From positions 1,116,001 through 1,180,000 of the forward strand of contig NZ_CP012544.1 of assembly GCF_004803815.1 (NCBI RefSeq): a stretch of DNA of 64,000 bases. The letters are read 5' to 3'. This stretch comes from Campylobacter showae. Lineage in GTDB: Bacteria > Campylobacterota > Campylobacteria > Campylobacterales > Campylobacteraceae. Positions within the stretch are counted from its first letter, which is position 1, and every line of letters starts with the position of its first letter. Positions 1 to 9,263 of the stretch are shown piece after piece. Below the pieces are notes generated by a model. It was not told the origin of the DNA, searched no databases, and saw only the letters and a list, made by a program, of their open reading frames with translations. The translations under genes were made by a program, and so were the position numbers.

Positions 1-498
1 CAGATCATCAAGCATCTCTAGCCCGACCGTGCCCTGCCCGGCCATCACGTACTCGTCGTCAAATGGATGAATAAAGCTCATGCCCTGCTGCTTGGCATAC
101 TCGACGGCGTAGGCGTAGGCCTCGTCGAAGTTATCGCCCTTTAGGATAACCTCGGCGCCTAGATCTTTAGTGCCTAGCACCTTTAAAAGCGGCGTGGACT
201 CGGGCATCACGATGGTGGCTGGCGTCTTAAACTCGCGCGCTGAAATAGCCACACCCTGGGCGTGATTGCCCGCACTTGCCGCGACGACGCCTTTTTTACG
301 CTCCTGCGCGCTTAAATTTGCGATTTTATTATACGCGCCGCGGATCTTGTATGCGCCGGTGCGCTGGAGGTTTTCTTCTTTTAGGTAGATGAGCGCGCCG
401 CTGGCGAGGCTTAGTTTTGCGCTGTAGGCAAACGGCGTCTTGTACACAAAGCCGCTTATCGTGCGCTTGGCTTGGATTATTTTATTTAGAGAGATCAT
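1..498 (-). CDS. ilvA: Threonine ammonia-lyase (threonine dehydratase), N-terminal part
   Basis: The first 166 residues are present; the rest lies beyond the left edge. The enzyme deaminates threonine to 2-oxobutanoate, the first step of isoleucine synthesis, in the cytoplasm. The PLP lysine is visible at about residue 51 in the motif TGAYKIRGA (usually TGSFKIRGA), followed by SAGNHAQG near residue 75, the classic PLP fold II substrate loop. The start ATG at 498 gives MISLNKI, and the reading frame is open to base 1. Whether a C-terminal ACT regulatory domain exists (biosynthetic versus catabolic form) cannot be seen. The next gene ends about 150 bases upstream on the same strand. Confidence 0.93.
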   Translation of the reverse strand, partial: MISLNKIIQAKRTISGFVYKTPFAYSAKLSLASGALIYLKEENLQRTGAYKIRGAYNKIANLSAQERKKGVVAASAGNHAQGVAISAREFKTPATIVMPESTPLLKVLGTKDLGAEVILKGDNFDEAYAYAVEYAKQQGMSFIHPFDDEYVMAGQGTVGLEMLDDL

Positions 499-649
499 TT
501 TAGCCTTTCGTTTTTGTTTAAATTTTACTTTTCGTCGCTTTTGCTTGCGCGTTTATTTACCGTATTTTTGCTTACGTTTTCTTTATTTTTTTATCGCGCA
601 TTACCGCATTTGCGTTTTTTATTTGGCGTTTAGAGACGTCAAATTTAGC

Positions 650-1045
650 CTAGTCAAGCCTTTTTAGCTCGATTTTTATGCACCTATCCTGCACGAAATT
701 TATCCCGTTTTCGCGCGCGATCGCTCCCGCCGCATCGTTTGTTATACCAAGCTGCAACCACAGCGTTTTTACGCATTTTTTGACGGTGTCCTTTACTAGC
801 TCGCTAGCAAATTCGCCTTTTCTAAACATCACTGCGACGTCTATATCTTGGTCTATTTCCATCAAATTTCTATAGACCTTGCGTCCTAAAATTTCATCAA
901 ATTTTGGATAAACAGGAAATACGTTAAATCCGCGCTTGATGAGAAATTTCGCAACCTCGTTGCTAGGCTTGCTCTCGTCTGGACTAAGGCCCACGACCGC
1001 GATATTTTTAGCGTCGGATAAAATTTGCCCTAGATCGCTAGGCAT
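650..1045 (-). CDS. CoA-binding domain protein (YccU-like)
   Basis: A 131-residue single-domain protein of the CoA_binding family (YccU/succinyl-CoA synthetase alpha N-domain fold). The Rossmann-like start IAVVGLSPDESKPS at residues 15-28 and the segment FNVFPVYPKFDEILGRKVY are typical, as is the late stretch KTLWLQLG. Known members bind CoA but have no settled role. The ATG at 1045 overlaps the end of trmA by 8 bases, so translation is probably coupled. Length equals the family norm. The family call is secure; the function is unknown. Confidence 0.85.
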   Translation of the reverse strand: MPSDLGQILSDAKNIAVVGLSPDESKPSNEVAKFLIKRGFNVFPVYPKFDEILGRKVYRNLMEIDQDIDVAVMFRKGEFASELVKDTVKKCVKTLWLQLGITNDAAGAIARENGINFVQDRCIKIELKRLD

Positions 1046-2171
1046 TTTTACCCTTTAAAAGCACGCCGCACTCGATATGAGTAGTATTTGCAAACTGATC
1101 AAACACGGCAAATTTGACCGCCTCGTGCGTCGCGGCAAGCTGCGTTAGATCGCGCTTTAGGCTCTGCGGCGAACAGGAGATATAGATGATATTTTCGTAG
1201 TTTTTAATGAAATTTATCACGCTCTCATCAAGCCCCGCGCGCGGCGGATCAACCAAAACGTGCGAGAAATCGTAGCTAAAGATATCAAGCTCTCTTAGAC
1301 GGTTAAACTCACGCTCGCGCCTAAACGCGCTCATCAGCTCCTCGGCGCTCATTCGTAAAAATTCGATATTATTTACGCCGTTTAGCTCGCAGTTTTTGAG
1401 CGCATTTGCGATTGAGCTTTTGGATATTTCGGTTGCCAAAACGCGTTTAAACTTTTCCGACATCGGAACGGTGAAGTTGCCGTGCCCGCAGTAAAGCTCA
1501 AGCAGATCCGCGCCGCGCTCTACGCATCTCTTCGCCCATGCGATCATTTTTTCGTTTACGGCGGTGTTTGGCTGGATAAAAGCTCCGTCGCCGAATGTAA
1601 ATTTGTAAATTTTACCGCCGATGTTTAGGCTATCCTGTAAATTTAGCTCGCCGCTTAGTAGCTTTTGCCCCTTTGCTCTCGCGGCTATCGTTACTCTCAG
1701 ATCGGCAAATTTGAGCGCTAGGCTTTCTATCTCACTCTGCTCGGCTTCACCCAGACGCTTATGATAGAGTAGCGTCGCTAGTATCCCGCTCGCGCACGAG
1801 ATAAACTCAGCGCCAAAGAGCCTCTCTTTTAAAATTTGATTTTTCGCAAGCGCCTCAAGCAAACGCGGCATCAAATTTGCGATAGGAGCGGCTACTTTTG
1901 GGCATTCGTCTATCATAATCCGCTTAGTTTTGGCACCGTGCATCGTGTATGCTAGATCGACCGCGCTATGCCAAATATCGTGCCAAATTCCAAACTCCGC
2001 CCTAGTGCGGTAAGCAGCACTCTGCGAGGCGAAAAACTCAAATTCGCCGCTATAAAATGGCTCAAATTCGCGCCTTATAAAATCAGTTTTAAATTTAACC
2101 TGTTCCTCGTAAGGCATATCAAGAGTGCAACTACCGCATTCTCCTAAAAATTTGCAAAACTTATCGGGCAA
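1038..2171 (-). CDS. trmA: tRNA (uracil(54)-C5)-methyltransferase
   Basis: A 377-residue SAM-dependent enzyme that makes ribothymidine at position 54 of the tRNA T-loop. Visible motifs are ELYCGHGNFTVPMS (SAM site, near residue 225), VLVDPPRAGLDESV (near 300) and the catalytic cysteine in IYISCSPQSLKRD (near 330). The start is a TTG at 2171, two bases after the upstream antiporter stop, with AAAGGG about 8 bases before it. The next in-frame ATG (residue 19) would remove the cysteine-rich N-terminus (CKFLGECGSC), so TTG is preferred. It is co-transcribed with the antiporter before it and the CoA-binding gene after it. Confidence 0.93.
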   Translation of the reverse strand: MPDKFCKFLGECGSCTLDMPYEEQVKFKTDFIRREFEPFYSGEFEFFASQSAAYRTRAEFGIWHDIWHSAVDLAYTMHGAKTKRIMIDECPKVAAPIANLMPRLLEALAKNQILKERLFGAEFISCASGILATLLYHKRLGEAEQSEIESLALKFADLRVTIAARAKGQKLLSGELNLQDSLNIGGKIYKFTFGDGAFIQPNTAVNEKMIAWAKRCVERGADLLELYCGHGNFTVPMSEKFKRVLATEISKSSIANALKNCELNGVNNIEFLRMSAEELMSAFRREREFNRLRELDIFSYDFSHVLVDPPRAGLDESVINFIKNYENIIYISCSPQSLKRDLTQLAATHEAVKFAVFDQFANTTHIECGVLLKGKNA

Positions 2172-2173
2172 AT

Positions 2174-3868
2174 TTAAACCCTTTGCCCGACGAATCTAAC
2201 AACCAAAGCCGTCACCAAAAGCCCTAAAGGAAGCACTATCCAGATGCTTAGGCCAAGCGCAGTAGGGAAATATCCCGCAAAAATACTGATCGCGCAAACG
2301 GCAAGCGCATAAGGCATCTGAGTCTGGACGTGATCGATGTGGTTACACCCAGCACCCATAGACGAGAGTATCGTTGTATCCGAGATCGGCGAGCAGTGAT
2401 CGCCAAATATCGCACCCGTTAAAACGGCTGAGATATTTACTATCATATACGCGTGCAAGGCGTCGCCCTCTAGTCCGCTGTGTATACCGACCGCGCTAGC
2501 TAGCGGTATCGCAAGCGGCATCAAAATGCCCATCGTGCCGTAGCTGGTGCCGGTAGAAAAGCTGATAAACGAACCCAGCATAAAAATCGCCGCCGGAAGG
2601 ACGATCTTTGGCGTAGACTGCGAAAGCAGATCGACTAGATAGCGAGACGTGCCAAGTTCCTTGATCACCGAGCTAAGCGACCACGCAAGAAGCAGGATGA
2701 TGATCGTGGTTATCATGGTTTTCCAGCCTTTGCCCCATGTCTCTATCGCCTCGCGAACGGTCAAAATTTTTCTATAAACAGCCATAAATATCGCCACCAC
2801 CGTAGCTAATAAAGCAGACTGAAATAGCGCCACGGACGCATCAGCCGCGCCGAACGTAGCCTGGAAAGTGTGGAACGTAAGCGGATGAGCCTTCGCGCTC
2901 TCAAGAGCCTCGCCCTCAAGCGAGCCCAAACCGCTAAAATAAAAGCTAACGAACGCGCCCAAAATAAGCACCAAAAGCGGAATAACGGCGTTTGAGCTTT
3001 GTAGTTTGATATTTTCTTTAGGCTCTAGCGTCTTGTCCTCGACGTCCTCTATCATAGCTCCGCCCCGTCTTGGGTGCAGTTCGCCCGCTCTAGCTCTGCG
3101 CTCGGCTTTTAGCATGCCTGCAAATTCGCGCCCCATAAATGCGGTGCAAACGATGAAAAATAGCATGAAAAGGTTGTAAAATCTATAAGGCATCGTCTCG
3201 ACGAAGATACTAAAGGCGTTTACGTTCGTTATTCCGATGAGCTCGTAGCCTTGTTTGATCAGCGAGATCTCAAGCCCGACCCAAGTCGAGATGACGGCTA
3301 GACCCGCGATCGGAGCGGCGGTTGCGTCGATGATAAAGGCTAGTTTTTCGCGAGAGACTTTAAATTTGTCCGTTATCGGGCGCATGATCGGGCCCACGAT
3401 GAGGGAGTTCGCGTAGTCGTCGAAAAAGACGAAAAGTCCCATCACCCAAGTTGAAATTTGAGCCGAAACGCCTGTTTTAGCCTTTTTGCTCAGCCATATC
3501 GCCACGGCTTTGGTTCCGCCCATTTTGGTGATGAGCGCGACCACGCCGCCGATACAAAGCACCTGAAGCACGATGCCCGCGTTCCAGCTATCGGCCAGCG
3601 AGCCCACGACCCTTTTTACGATGTCAGTAAAGCCCTTTACGAAGGTCATCGGGATGCTAGAATCGATGACGTTTATGAGAAACGTTCCGCTAAAAACGCC
3701 GATAAAAAGCGACAAAACGACGTCTTTGGTGATAAACGCCAAAACTATCGCCACCACGGGCGGTATGAGCGTCCAAAAGCCGAATATTTCGGCATTTTTT
3801 TTCGCTACTTCGGGATCTACGGCCAGCGCCAAGATCGGCAAAAGCGACAAAAATAAAATCTTTTTCAT
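2174..3868 (-). CDS. Na+/H+ antiporter of the NhaC family
   Basis: A 564-residue inner-membrane protein with a cleavable-looking leader (MKKILFLSLLPILALA) and about a dozen hydrophobic segments. Family signatures are FFDDYANSLIVGP near residue 150 and GDHCSPISDTTILSSMGAGCNHIDHVQTQMPYAL near the C-terminus, as in COG1757 NhaC-like antiporters and related amino-acid antiporters. I chose the ATG at about 3868 because GGAGTTTTTG precedes it; a start 57 bases earlier would add a charged tail before the leader. Likely role is exchange of protons for Na+ or an organic substrate; the substrate cannot be read from sequence. It heads the trmA/CoA-binding run. Confidence 0.87.
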   Translation of the reverse strand: MKKILFLSLLPILALAVDPEVAKKNAEIFGFWTLIPPVVAIVLAFITKDVVLSLFIGVFSGTFLINVIDSSIPMTFVKGFTDIVKRVVGSLADSWNAGIVLQVLCIGGVVALITKMGGTKAVAIWLSKKAKTGVSAQISTWVMGLFVFFDDYANSLIVGPIMRPITDKFKVSREKLAFIIDATAAPIAGLAVISTWVGLEISLIKQGYELIGITNVNAFSIFVETMPYRFYNLFMLFFIVCTAFMGREFAGMLKAERRARAGELHPRRGGAMIEDVEDKTLEPKENIKLQSSNAVIPLLVLILGAFVSFYFSGLGSLEGEALESAKAHPLTFHTFQATFGAADASVALFQSALLATVVAIFMAVYRKILTVREAIETWGKGWKTMITTIIILLLAWSLSSVIKELGTSRYLVDLLSQSTPKIVLPAAIFMLGSFISFSTGTSYGTMGILMPLAIPLASAVGIHSGLEGDALHAYMIVNISAVLTGAIFGDHCSPISDTTILSSMGAGCNHIDHVQTQMPYALAVCAISIFAGYFPTALGLSIWIVLPLGLLVTALVVRFVGQRV

Positions 3869-4333
3869 CAAAAACTCCTTTTTGTTTTTCGTCGGTTTAA
3901 TCAAATTTTCCGCCCCGCGTGCCATCGGTCGGTATTTAAGGCATAAATTTAGCTAAATGCGGCTTAAATTTTTGTTTTAAATTCGCTTAGAATTCAAATT
4001 TTTTTAGCTCTTTATTAAAAAATTTATGTTAAAAATGAGGCTTTTGTGGAAATTTTGTTTAAAACTGTACTCGGTGGCAAATTTTAAATTTGGTCATGAC
4101 TTAAATTTTGCAGGGAATTTTGAAACTCTGGCTTGTTGGTCAAATTTGGTATTTAAAGCGCAGAGCGTCATTTGCATAAAAAGGTAAATTTATGATATCT
4201 GCTTCAAACCGCACGGGTTTAAAACGCTATTAAGTTTGCCGCTCGAAATTTAATACTTGGCGTCAAATTCCGGGTTAAATTTGATAAAAGAGTCAAATTT
4301 AACCCAAAAATCCACAAATTTAACGCTAAAAGT
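3869..4333. other. Gene-free stretch, AT-rich, with one long inverted repeat
   Basis: No credible reading frame. It must hold the promoter of the antiporter operon, but no strong -35/-10 pair stands out. The AAATTT core recurs many times. The only clear structure is the inverted repeat at 4272-4305, described separately. Confidence 0.6.
4272..4305 (-). terminator. 13-bp perfect inverted repeat after the SDR gene
   Basis: Left arm GGGTTAAATTTGA (4272-4284) and right arm TCAAATTTAACCC (4293-4305) are exact complements around an 8-base loop. It lies about 30 bases past the stop of the SDR gene read on the minus strand, where a terminator is expected. No U-run follows the stem, so it is not a classical intrinsic terminator. 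It may be a 3' stabilising hairpin. Confidence 0.5.
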
Positions 4334-5080
4334 CTACTTTTTCTCGATAAAAAGCCCGGCCCAAGTCTGCTGCGTCGCCATCGCCTCGACGACGTTGATA
4401 TTGACGCGGTGAGGCATATTTAGGCAGTTTAGCACGATCTGCGCGATATCCTCGGCGGTGATGTACTCTACGCCTTCGTAAACCGCGTCGGCTTTAGCCT
4501 TATCGCCGCCAAAGCGAACCTCGCTAAACTCAGTCTTGCAGATACCGGGAGCTATCTCGGTCACGCGGATACCGGTGCCGCGGATGTCGTTGCGCAGATT
4601 TCTGCTAAACTGCTTTACAAAGGCCTTACTGGCACCGTAAACGTGACTGCCCGGATACGGCCATGCGCCCGCAGTCGAACCTAGATTAAAGATATAGCCG
4701 CTCTTTCGCGCGATCATGAGGGGCAAAACGGCCTTGGTAGAGTATAAAAAGCCTTTGATGTTAGTATCGACCATCGCCTCAAAATCCTCGATGCTAGTCT
4801 CCGCCACTCCTTCAAGCCCGAGCGCCAAACCTGCGTTATTTACGAGTACTTCGATATCGCGAAACTCCTGCGGCAAATTTGCCACGCCGTCAAAAACCGC
4901 CTTTTTATCGCGGATATCTGCGACGATGATGTGCGTATTTCCAAGCTCCTTTACTAGAGTTTCGAGCCTTTCCTTGCGGCGAGCGAGCGCTACGATCTTG
5001 TACCCTTCGCGGCTGAGCGTCCTAGCTATCGCCTCGCCGAATCCCGACGTAGCTCCCGTGATAAAAGCCGTTCCTTTCAT
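4334..5080 (-). CDS. SDR family NADP-dependent oxidoreductase (YdfG-like)
   Basis: A 248-residue classical short-chain dehydrogenase. The cofactor motif TGATSGFG is at residues 8-15, NNAG at 81-84, and the catalytic set Ser135, Tyr148 and Lys152 is complete (YGASK). Arg34-Arg35 after the second strand suggests NADP preference. Closest well-known relatives are YdfG-type 3-hydroxy acid (serine, allo-threonine) dehydrogenases. It is separated by only 9 bases from the upstream ankyrin gene, so the two may share a transcript. The fold is certain; the substrate is inferred. Confidence 0.88.
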   Translation of the reverse strand: MKGTAFITGATSGFGEAIARTLSREGYKIVALARRKERLETLVKELGNTHIIVADIRDKKAVFDGVANLPQEFRDIEVLVNNAGLALGLEGVAETSIEDFEAMVDTNIKGFLYSTKAVLPLMIARKSGYIFNLGSTAGAWPYPGSHVYGASKAFVKQFSRNLRNDIRGTGIRVTEIAPGICKTEFSEVRFGGDKAKADAVYEGVEYITAEDIAQIVLNCLNMPHRVNINVVEAMATQQTWAGLFIEKK

Positions 5081-5089
5081 ATTTTCTCC

Positions 5090-6301
5090 TTATTCGGTGA
5101 TCAAATTTGACTCAAGCCCCATCGCCCTTAGATACTGCGCGTTGATCTCTTTTTTGCCGATGATCGCGTAGTCTAGGGCGTTTAGTCCGTTATCATCCAC
5201 TGCCTGCACGTCCGCGCCGTTATCTATCAAAAGCTGCAAAATCTCCACGTCAGCCGCCCCTGCCGCGCTCATCAGCACGCTTTTTGACGCCGCGTCAAAG
5301 TCGCAGAGCTTCACAAAGCTAGGTAGCTGGACGCTCAAATTTGCACTATATGCAAGCTTAGTGCTCACGTCTATCAGCCTTTTGTTTACTAACGCTCCGT
5401 TTCCTAGTAGAAATTTGACTAAATTTATATCGTTTAGTTGTACAGCCTTAAAAAGCGGGGTGACGCCGAGCAGATTTTCGTAGTTTACGTCCGCGCCGCT
5501 AGAAACCAGGAGCTTTACGTTGTTTAAATTTTTAAGAGCGAAAAACAGCGAATTCTCAAAGCCATAGTTTAAATTTACTCCCGCGCGTAAAAACTCTTTT
5601 ATCACGTCCTCGCTTTTTTCGTAAAGAAGCGCGGCGTTAAAGGCGTTTTGCAGCGAGCTTTGCGAGACAGCGCCCGAATATATCGCCTCATTTATGCCGT
5701 ATTTTGTAAAGGTCGGGTCGCTAACCTTTCTCGCAAACTCGTCCATATCGCCGTTTTGCAGAGTCGCGGCGGCAAATTTTAAAAACTCGTTTGCAACCTT
5801 TGAAGCGTAATAAATCGCGCTGCCTTCGTCTATTTTGAAATTTGATTTGTAGTAGTTTACCAGCAGCCCCAAGACGGCATTGTAATCTTTGTTAAAGTCC
5901 TTAAAAACCGTGAAATTACTTAGGCTTTGATGTCCCCAGTAGCGAAGCCTGGCTCTATTTTGCGCTACTAGTTTTTCGTATTCATCAGGACTCTCTAGCT
6001 CTTTGGCGTAAATTTCGGGCGCATAGGAGGCTTTTAGGATCTTAAATTTAAACTCGTTTAAATTTTTAGTCGCTAAATTTCCGACGCAAGCAAGGCTTTC
6101 GGCGCGGATCTTTTGAGCGGCCGAGAGTAAAATTTGAACCTCTTTTATCCCCAGGATAGAGTCGTTGCAGTTTGGCTCAAATTCTCCCGAAAATGTTAAA
6201 TTTTGCGAGAAAAATCGCTGCTTCTCAGCCAAAGCGTCATCGCAGCTAAAGCTAGCAAAAACAAAAGAAAACGATAAAAATATCGGCAAAATAAATCTCA
6301 T
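5090..6301 (-). CDS. Secreted ankyrin-repeat protein
   Basis: A 403-residue protein with a signal peptide (MRFILPIFLSFSFVFASFS, cleavage near the FASFSC stretch) and a helical middle domain. At least four ankyrin-type repeats lie in the C-terminal 180 residues, for example LLGVTPLFKAVQLNDINLVKFLL and DDNGLNALDYAI. The ATG at 6301 is preferred because TTGAGG sits 6 bases before it; a TTG 12 bases upstream overlaps that same site. A cysteine falls just after the leader, but no clear lipobox is present. A periplasmic binding or scaffold role is likely; the partner is unknown. It is the last gene but one of a long minus-strand run. Confidence 0.78.
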   Translation of the reverse strand: MRFILPIFLSFSFVFASFSCDDALAEKQRFFSQNLTFSGEFEPNCNDSILGIKEVQILLSAAQKIRAESLACVGNLATKNLNEFKFKILKASYAPEIYAKELESPDEYEKLVAQNRARLRYWGHQSLSNFTVFKDFNKDYNAVLGLLVNYYKSNFKIDEGSAIYYASKVANEFLKFAAATLQNGDMDEFARKVSDPTFTKYGINEAIYSGAVSQSSLQNAFNAALLYEKSEDVIKEFLRAGVNLNYGFENSLFFALKNLNNVKLLVSSGADVNYENLLGVTPLFKAVQLNDINLVKFLLGNGALVNKRLIDVSTKLAYSANLSVQLPSFVKLCDFDAASKSVLMSAAGAADVEILQLLIDNGADVQAVDDNGLNALDYAIIGKKEINAQYLRAMGLESNLITE

Positions 6302-6364
6302 CGTATGCCTCAATATCTTTTAATTTTGATAATTCTACCAAAAAATAATTTGGTAAAAATAAAT

Positions 6365-6862
6365 TTACCGCTCATTAAAGCAAACGTCCGCAAATGCGGC
6401 TTTTAGCTTCTCGTAAAGCGGAGTAAAAGGCACGCCGTTTACGCGCACCTCGGCGATAGATGTTATGAAGTTCGTATCTCCGCTCCAGCGCGGCACTAGG
6501 TGATAGTGCACGTGCTCTGCGATACCCGCACCGCCTGCTTTGCCCAGATTCATCCCGATATTTACGCCCGCCGCGTTTAGCTCGCGTTTTAAAATTTTTA
6601 CGCCCTCGCGCACGTAGGCGCTCATCTGCGACCACGTCTGCTCGTCTAGGCTTTCGATATTATCGGTATGCACGTAAGGTATCACCATAAAGTGCCCCGG
6701 CGTATACGGGTAGAGATTCATGATCCCAAAACACCGCTTTGCGCGGAACAAAACGCCCGTCTGCGCGTCTTTTTCGGGATGATTTACGACATTGCAAAAG
6801 ACGCAGCCCTGCTCCTTTTTGCCGAAATATTCGCTTCTCCACGGTGCGCAAATGTGATCCAT
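6365..6862 (-). CDS. HIT-family nucleotide hydrolase/phosphorylase
   Basis: A 165-residue HIT protein. The histidine triad HVHYHLVPRW is at residues 117-126 (His117, His119, His121), preceded by GMNLGKAGGAGIAEH, a pattern seen in the branch related to Ap4A phosphorylase. A CVFC pair at residues 20-23 recalls the zinc-binding N-terminus of several HIT enzymes. The ATG at 6862 lies one base after the trpC stop, and the site GGAGGG lies inside the trpC end, so translation is coupled. The same trpC-HIT pairing occurs in C. jejuni. Exact nucleotide substrate is unknown. Confidence 0.88.
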   Translation of the reverse strand: MDHICAPWRSEYFGKKEQGCVFCNVVNHPEKDAQTGVLFRAKRCFGIMNLYPYTPGHFMVIPYVHTDNIESLDEQTWSQMSAYVREGVKILKRELNAAGVNIGMNLGKAGGAGIAEHVHYHLVPRWSGDTNFITSIAEVRVNGVPFTPLYEKLKAAFADVCFNER

Positions 6863-6863
6863 T

Positions 6864-7649
6864 CTAGCCCTCCTTTACAGTTTTTACGGCTTTTGTCAAG
6901 TCCTCTTGCCTCATAAAATGCTCGCCTATTAAAAACGCGTCGGCTCCTTGAGCGTGAAGCTCTTTTAGCTGCGAATGCTCGTAGATACCGCTTTCTGCGA
7001 CGATGACGCTTGCGTTTTTGATTTTAGAAAATAGCCTCTCGCAAAGGCCCATATCCATCTCAAACGTGCTTAAATTTCGGTGATTTACTCCGACTATCTT
7101 TGCGCACGCAAAATTTGACTTTTCCACATCCTCTTCATCGTGCGTCTCAACCAAGGCCTCAAGTCCCAAAGTGCGCGCGTAATCAAGCAGCCTCTTTAAC
7201 TCATCGGCGCCAAGAGCCTTTGCGATAAGCAGGATAAAATCGGCCCCGTAAACGAGCGCTTCTAAAATTTGATACTCGTCTACGATAAAATCCTTGCGAA
7301 GTAGCGGCAGCGAGCTTTCGCGTCTGATGGCCGCCAGATACTCCAAATTTCCTTTAAAAAAATGCGGCTCGGTTAGAACCGAGATAGCGTTTGCGCCGCC
7401 TTTTTCATACTCTTTGGCTATCTCTACGGGCGCAAAATTTGGCCTTATCAGCCCTTTGCTAGGGCTCGCTTTTTTAACCTCGGCGATGATGCGATACGGC
7501 TCTTTTGCACTACTTTTTAGCGCCTTTACCGCGTCTTTTATCTCGCGCGTATTTTTCGCCGCGAGCTCTTGCAGCTTTTCAAAAGGCGTTTGCGCTTTTC
7601 GCAGCGCCAAGTCCTCTTTAGTTCGTTCAATTATCTGATCTAGTATCAT
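6864..7649 (-). CDS. trpC: Indole-3-glycerol-phosphate synthase
   Basis: A 261-residue TIM-barrel enzyme that closes the indole ring in tryptophan synthesis. Signatures: [16 protein letters not shown] (residues 58-73; catalytic and phosphate-contact region), [13 protein letters not shown] (near 117), [12 protein letters not shown] and AESGIYEH. Length matches the monofunctional enzyme; no TrpF fusion. Its start overlaps the end of the TPR gene by 23 bases. No other trp gene is in the window, so trpC is dispersed rather than in a trp operon. Confidence 0.96.
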   Translation of the reverse strand: MILDQIIERTKEDLALRKAQTPFEKLQELAAKNTREIKDAVKALKSSAKEPYRIIAEVKKASPSKGLIRPNFAPVEIAKEYEKGGANAISVLTEPHFFKGNLEYLAAIRRESSLPLLRKDFIVDEYQILEALVYGADFILLIAKALGADELKRLLDYARTLGLEALVETHDEEDVEKSNFACAKIVGVNHRNLSTFEMDMGLCERLFSKIKNASVIVAESGIYEHSQLKELHAQGADAFLIGEHFMRQEDLTKAVKTVKEG

Positions 7650-8910
7650 TTTTTACCTTTTTTAGGCACTCTTTGATAGCGTTTATGTGCTCTTTACCCT
7701 CGGACGAATTTACAAATTCCTCGTCGTGCAGGACTTGCTGCATTATCTCGTCAGCCTTTTTGCACTCGCCCAGCTTATAGTATCCCCACGCTAGCGAGTC
7801 TAGATAAAACACAGATCCCGGCTCTAGCTCGAGGGCTTTATTTACCAGATCTATCCCCTTTTTCGCGTCTATATCGTGGTCGATGAGTAGGTAGCCGTAG
7901 TAGTTTAGATATAGTGCATTATTTAGCTTTACGGCCGATTTTTCAAAGTTGGCGATCACTTGTTTGAGGCTATCTTTATCTATCTTTTTGGTTTGTTTAT
8001 CCGTATCTCTTTCGTACTGATATATCGCCATTTTGGCTTGATATTCGAGATTAAAGCTCTTATCGAAAGCCTCCTGCGCCTTTTTGTATGCCTTGGCAAA
8101 ATCTCCAGTCGCAGCATAAAGATCTATCAAAGCATCGTCGTTATATGAGTATTTTTGTAAAAATTTGATCGCCGCGTCGTAGTTTTTTTGATAGACGTAG
8201 ACGCCAAGCGCTTTTTCGAGATAGATTTTTTCTTTCGTCGCTTCAAAAAGCCCCTCGTAAACATCGATCATATCGGAGTAGCGGCTGTCCTGTGCGTAGA
8301 TATCTACTAGCGCCGTGCAAGTCTCGACCTCGCAGCCGTCGATACGGCGCGAGCTCTCTAGCTGCCTGATCGCCTCTTTTTTGTCGTTCATTTTATTGTA
8401 TAAAAGATCGACTATTCGCAGCAAATTTTCCACGCTTCTATCCAGCTCGTATGCGCGCTCGAGCTCGCCCAGAGCGGCTTTGTTATCGTTTTGCATCGAG
8501 TAGACGGCAGAGAGCATGACGTGATTTTTAGAGATGTCCTCTTTTTTGACTAGCTCTTGCATTATCTTTGCAGCTTCGTCTAGTTTGTTTTCGCTCATCA
8601 AATTTGCGCCCTGTATGCGAAGCACGTCCACGTCGTCTTTTAGCACCTTTTGGCTGAGCGCTAAAATGCTTTTAAAATTTACGTTTTTAGAAAAAAACGC
8701 AAGTCTGAGAGCTTCTTTTAGATAGTCAGTGTTTTTAGTTTTTTCGTAAAGCTGCTCGTAAAGCTCGGTCGCCTCGTCATGCCTAGCATTTTCCACCGCC
8801 AAAAGCGCCTTGATAACGTATAAATTCTCGTCAAAACCGTCTTTGGCGGTAGCAAAACAAACAAGCAAGGCCGCCAATATAAATTTTAAAATCGCCTTAT
8901 TCCCGCGCAT
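7627..8910 (-). CDS. Secreted tetratricopeptide-repeat protein
   Basis: A 427-residue protein with an N-terminal signal peptide ([18 protein letters not shown]) followed by TPR-type helical pairs across nearly the whole length, for example [30 protein letters not shown] and [21 protein letters not shown] cysteine in the leader (LLVCFA) leaves a lipoprotein possible. The position equals C. jejuni Cj0497, described there as a putative lipoprotein, between the YkgJ-type gene and trpC. It probably acts in the periplasm or at the outer membrane as an assembly scaffold. No catalytic motif is visible. Confidence 0.82.
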   Translation of the reverse strand: MRGNKAILKFILAALLVCFATAKDGFDENLYVIKALLAVENARHDEATELYEQLYEKTKNTDYLKEALRLAFFSKNVNFKSILALSQKVLKDDVDVLRIQGANLMSENKLDEAAKIMQELVKKEDISKNHVMLSAVYSMQNDNKAALGELERAYELDRSVENLLRIVDLLYNKMNDKKEAIRQLESSRRIDGCEVETCTALVDIYAQDSRYSDMIDVYEGLFEATKEKIYLEKALGVYVYQKNYDAAIKFLQKYSYNDDALIDLYAATGDFAKAYKKAQEAFDKSFNLEYQAKMAIYQYERDTDKQTKKIDKDSLKQVIANFEKSAVKLNNALYLNYYGYLLIDHDIDAKKGIDLVNKALELEPGSVFYLDSLAWGYYKLGECKKADEIMQQVLHDEEFVNSSEGKEHINAIKECLKKVKNDTRSDN

Positions 8911-9263
8911 TCTTTCTCCAATTCATTGATTTTATCTTTAAAATAGTCCCAAAACGGAAAGGTGCGGCACTGGCTCGGGCGAAAGTCGTAAACCGAACAG
9001 TTTTTTGCCGTTTCGTCAAAAAACACGCACGCAAATCCGCCCTCATAGGGCTTTTCTTTGAGGCTAAATTTATATCCGAATTTATCCAAAAATCGCGATC
9101 TAAACTCGTCCTCGCTTATTTTTAGATGCTCCGCTAGCGCCGAGATTTCCGCGGAGCTTATCCATATATAGCCGCTCTCGCCGGTGCAGCATTTACCGCC
9201 GCACAGCTCGCACTTGCTAGCGTCAAATTCATAATCAAAGCCGCTTTGTCTTAGCAAACTCAC
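8886..9263 (-). CDS. YkgJ family cysteine-cluster protein
   Basis: A 125-residue protein with the zinc/iron-chelating cysteine cluster of the CxxCxxxxCC type: CELCGGKCC at residues 18-26, a later CSVYDFRPSQCRTFPFW and a final CAGIRRF. The start is a GTG at 9263 that overlaps the methyltransferase stop by 4 bases; no ATG lies nearby. It overlaps the following TPR gene by 25 bases. The family binds a metal, but its reaction is unknown. Gene order with its neighbours is conserved in C. jejuni (Cj0495-Cj0499). Confidence 0.86.
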   Translation of the reverse strand: MSLLRQSGFDYEFDASKCELCGGKCCTGESGYIWISSAEISALAEHLKISEDEFRSRFLDKFGYKFSLKEKPYEGGFACVFFDETAKNCSVYDFRPSQCRTFPFWDYFKDKINELEKECAGIRRF

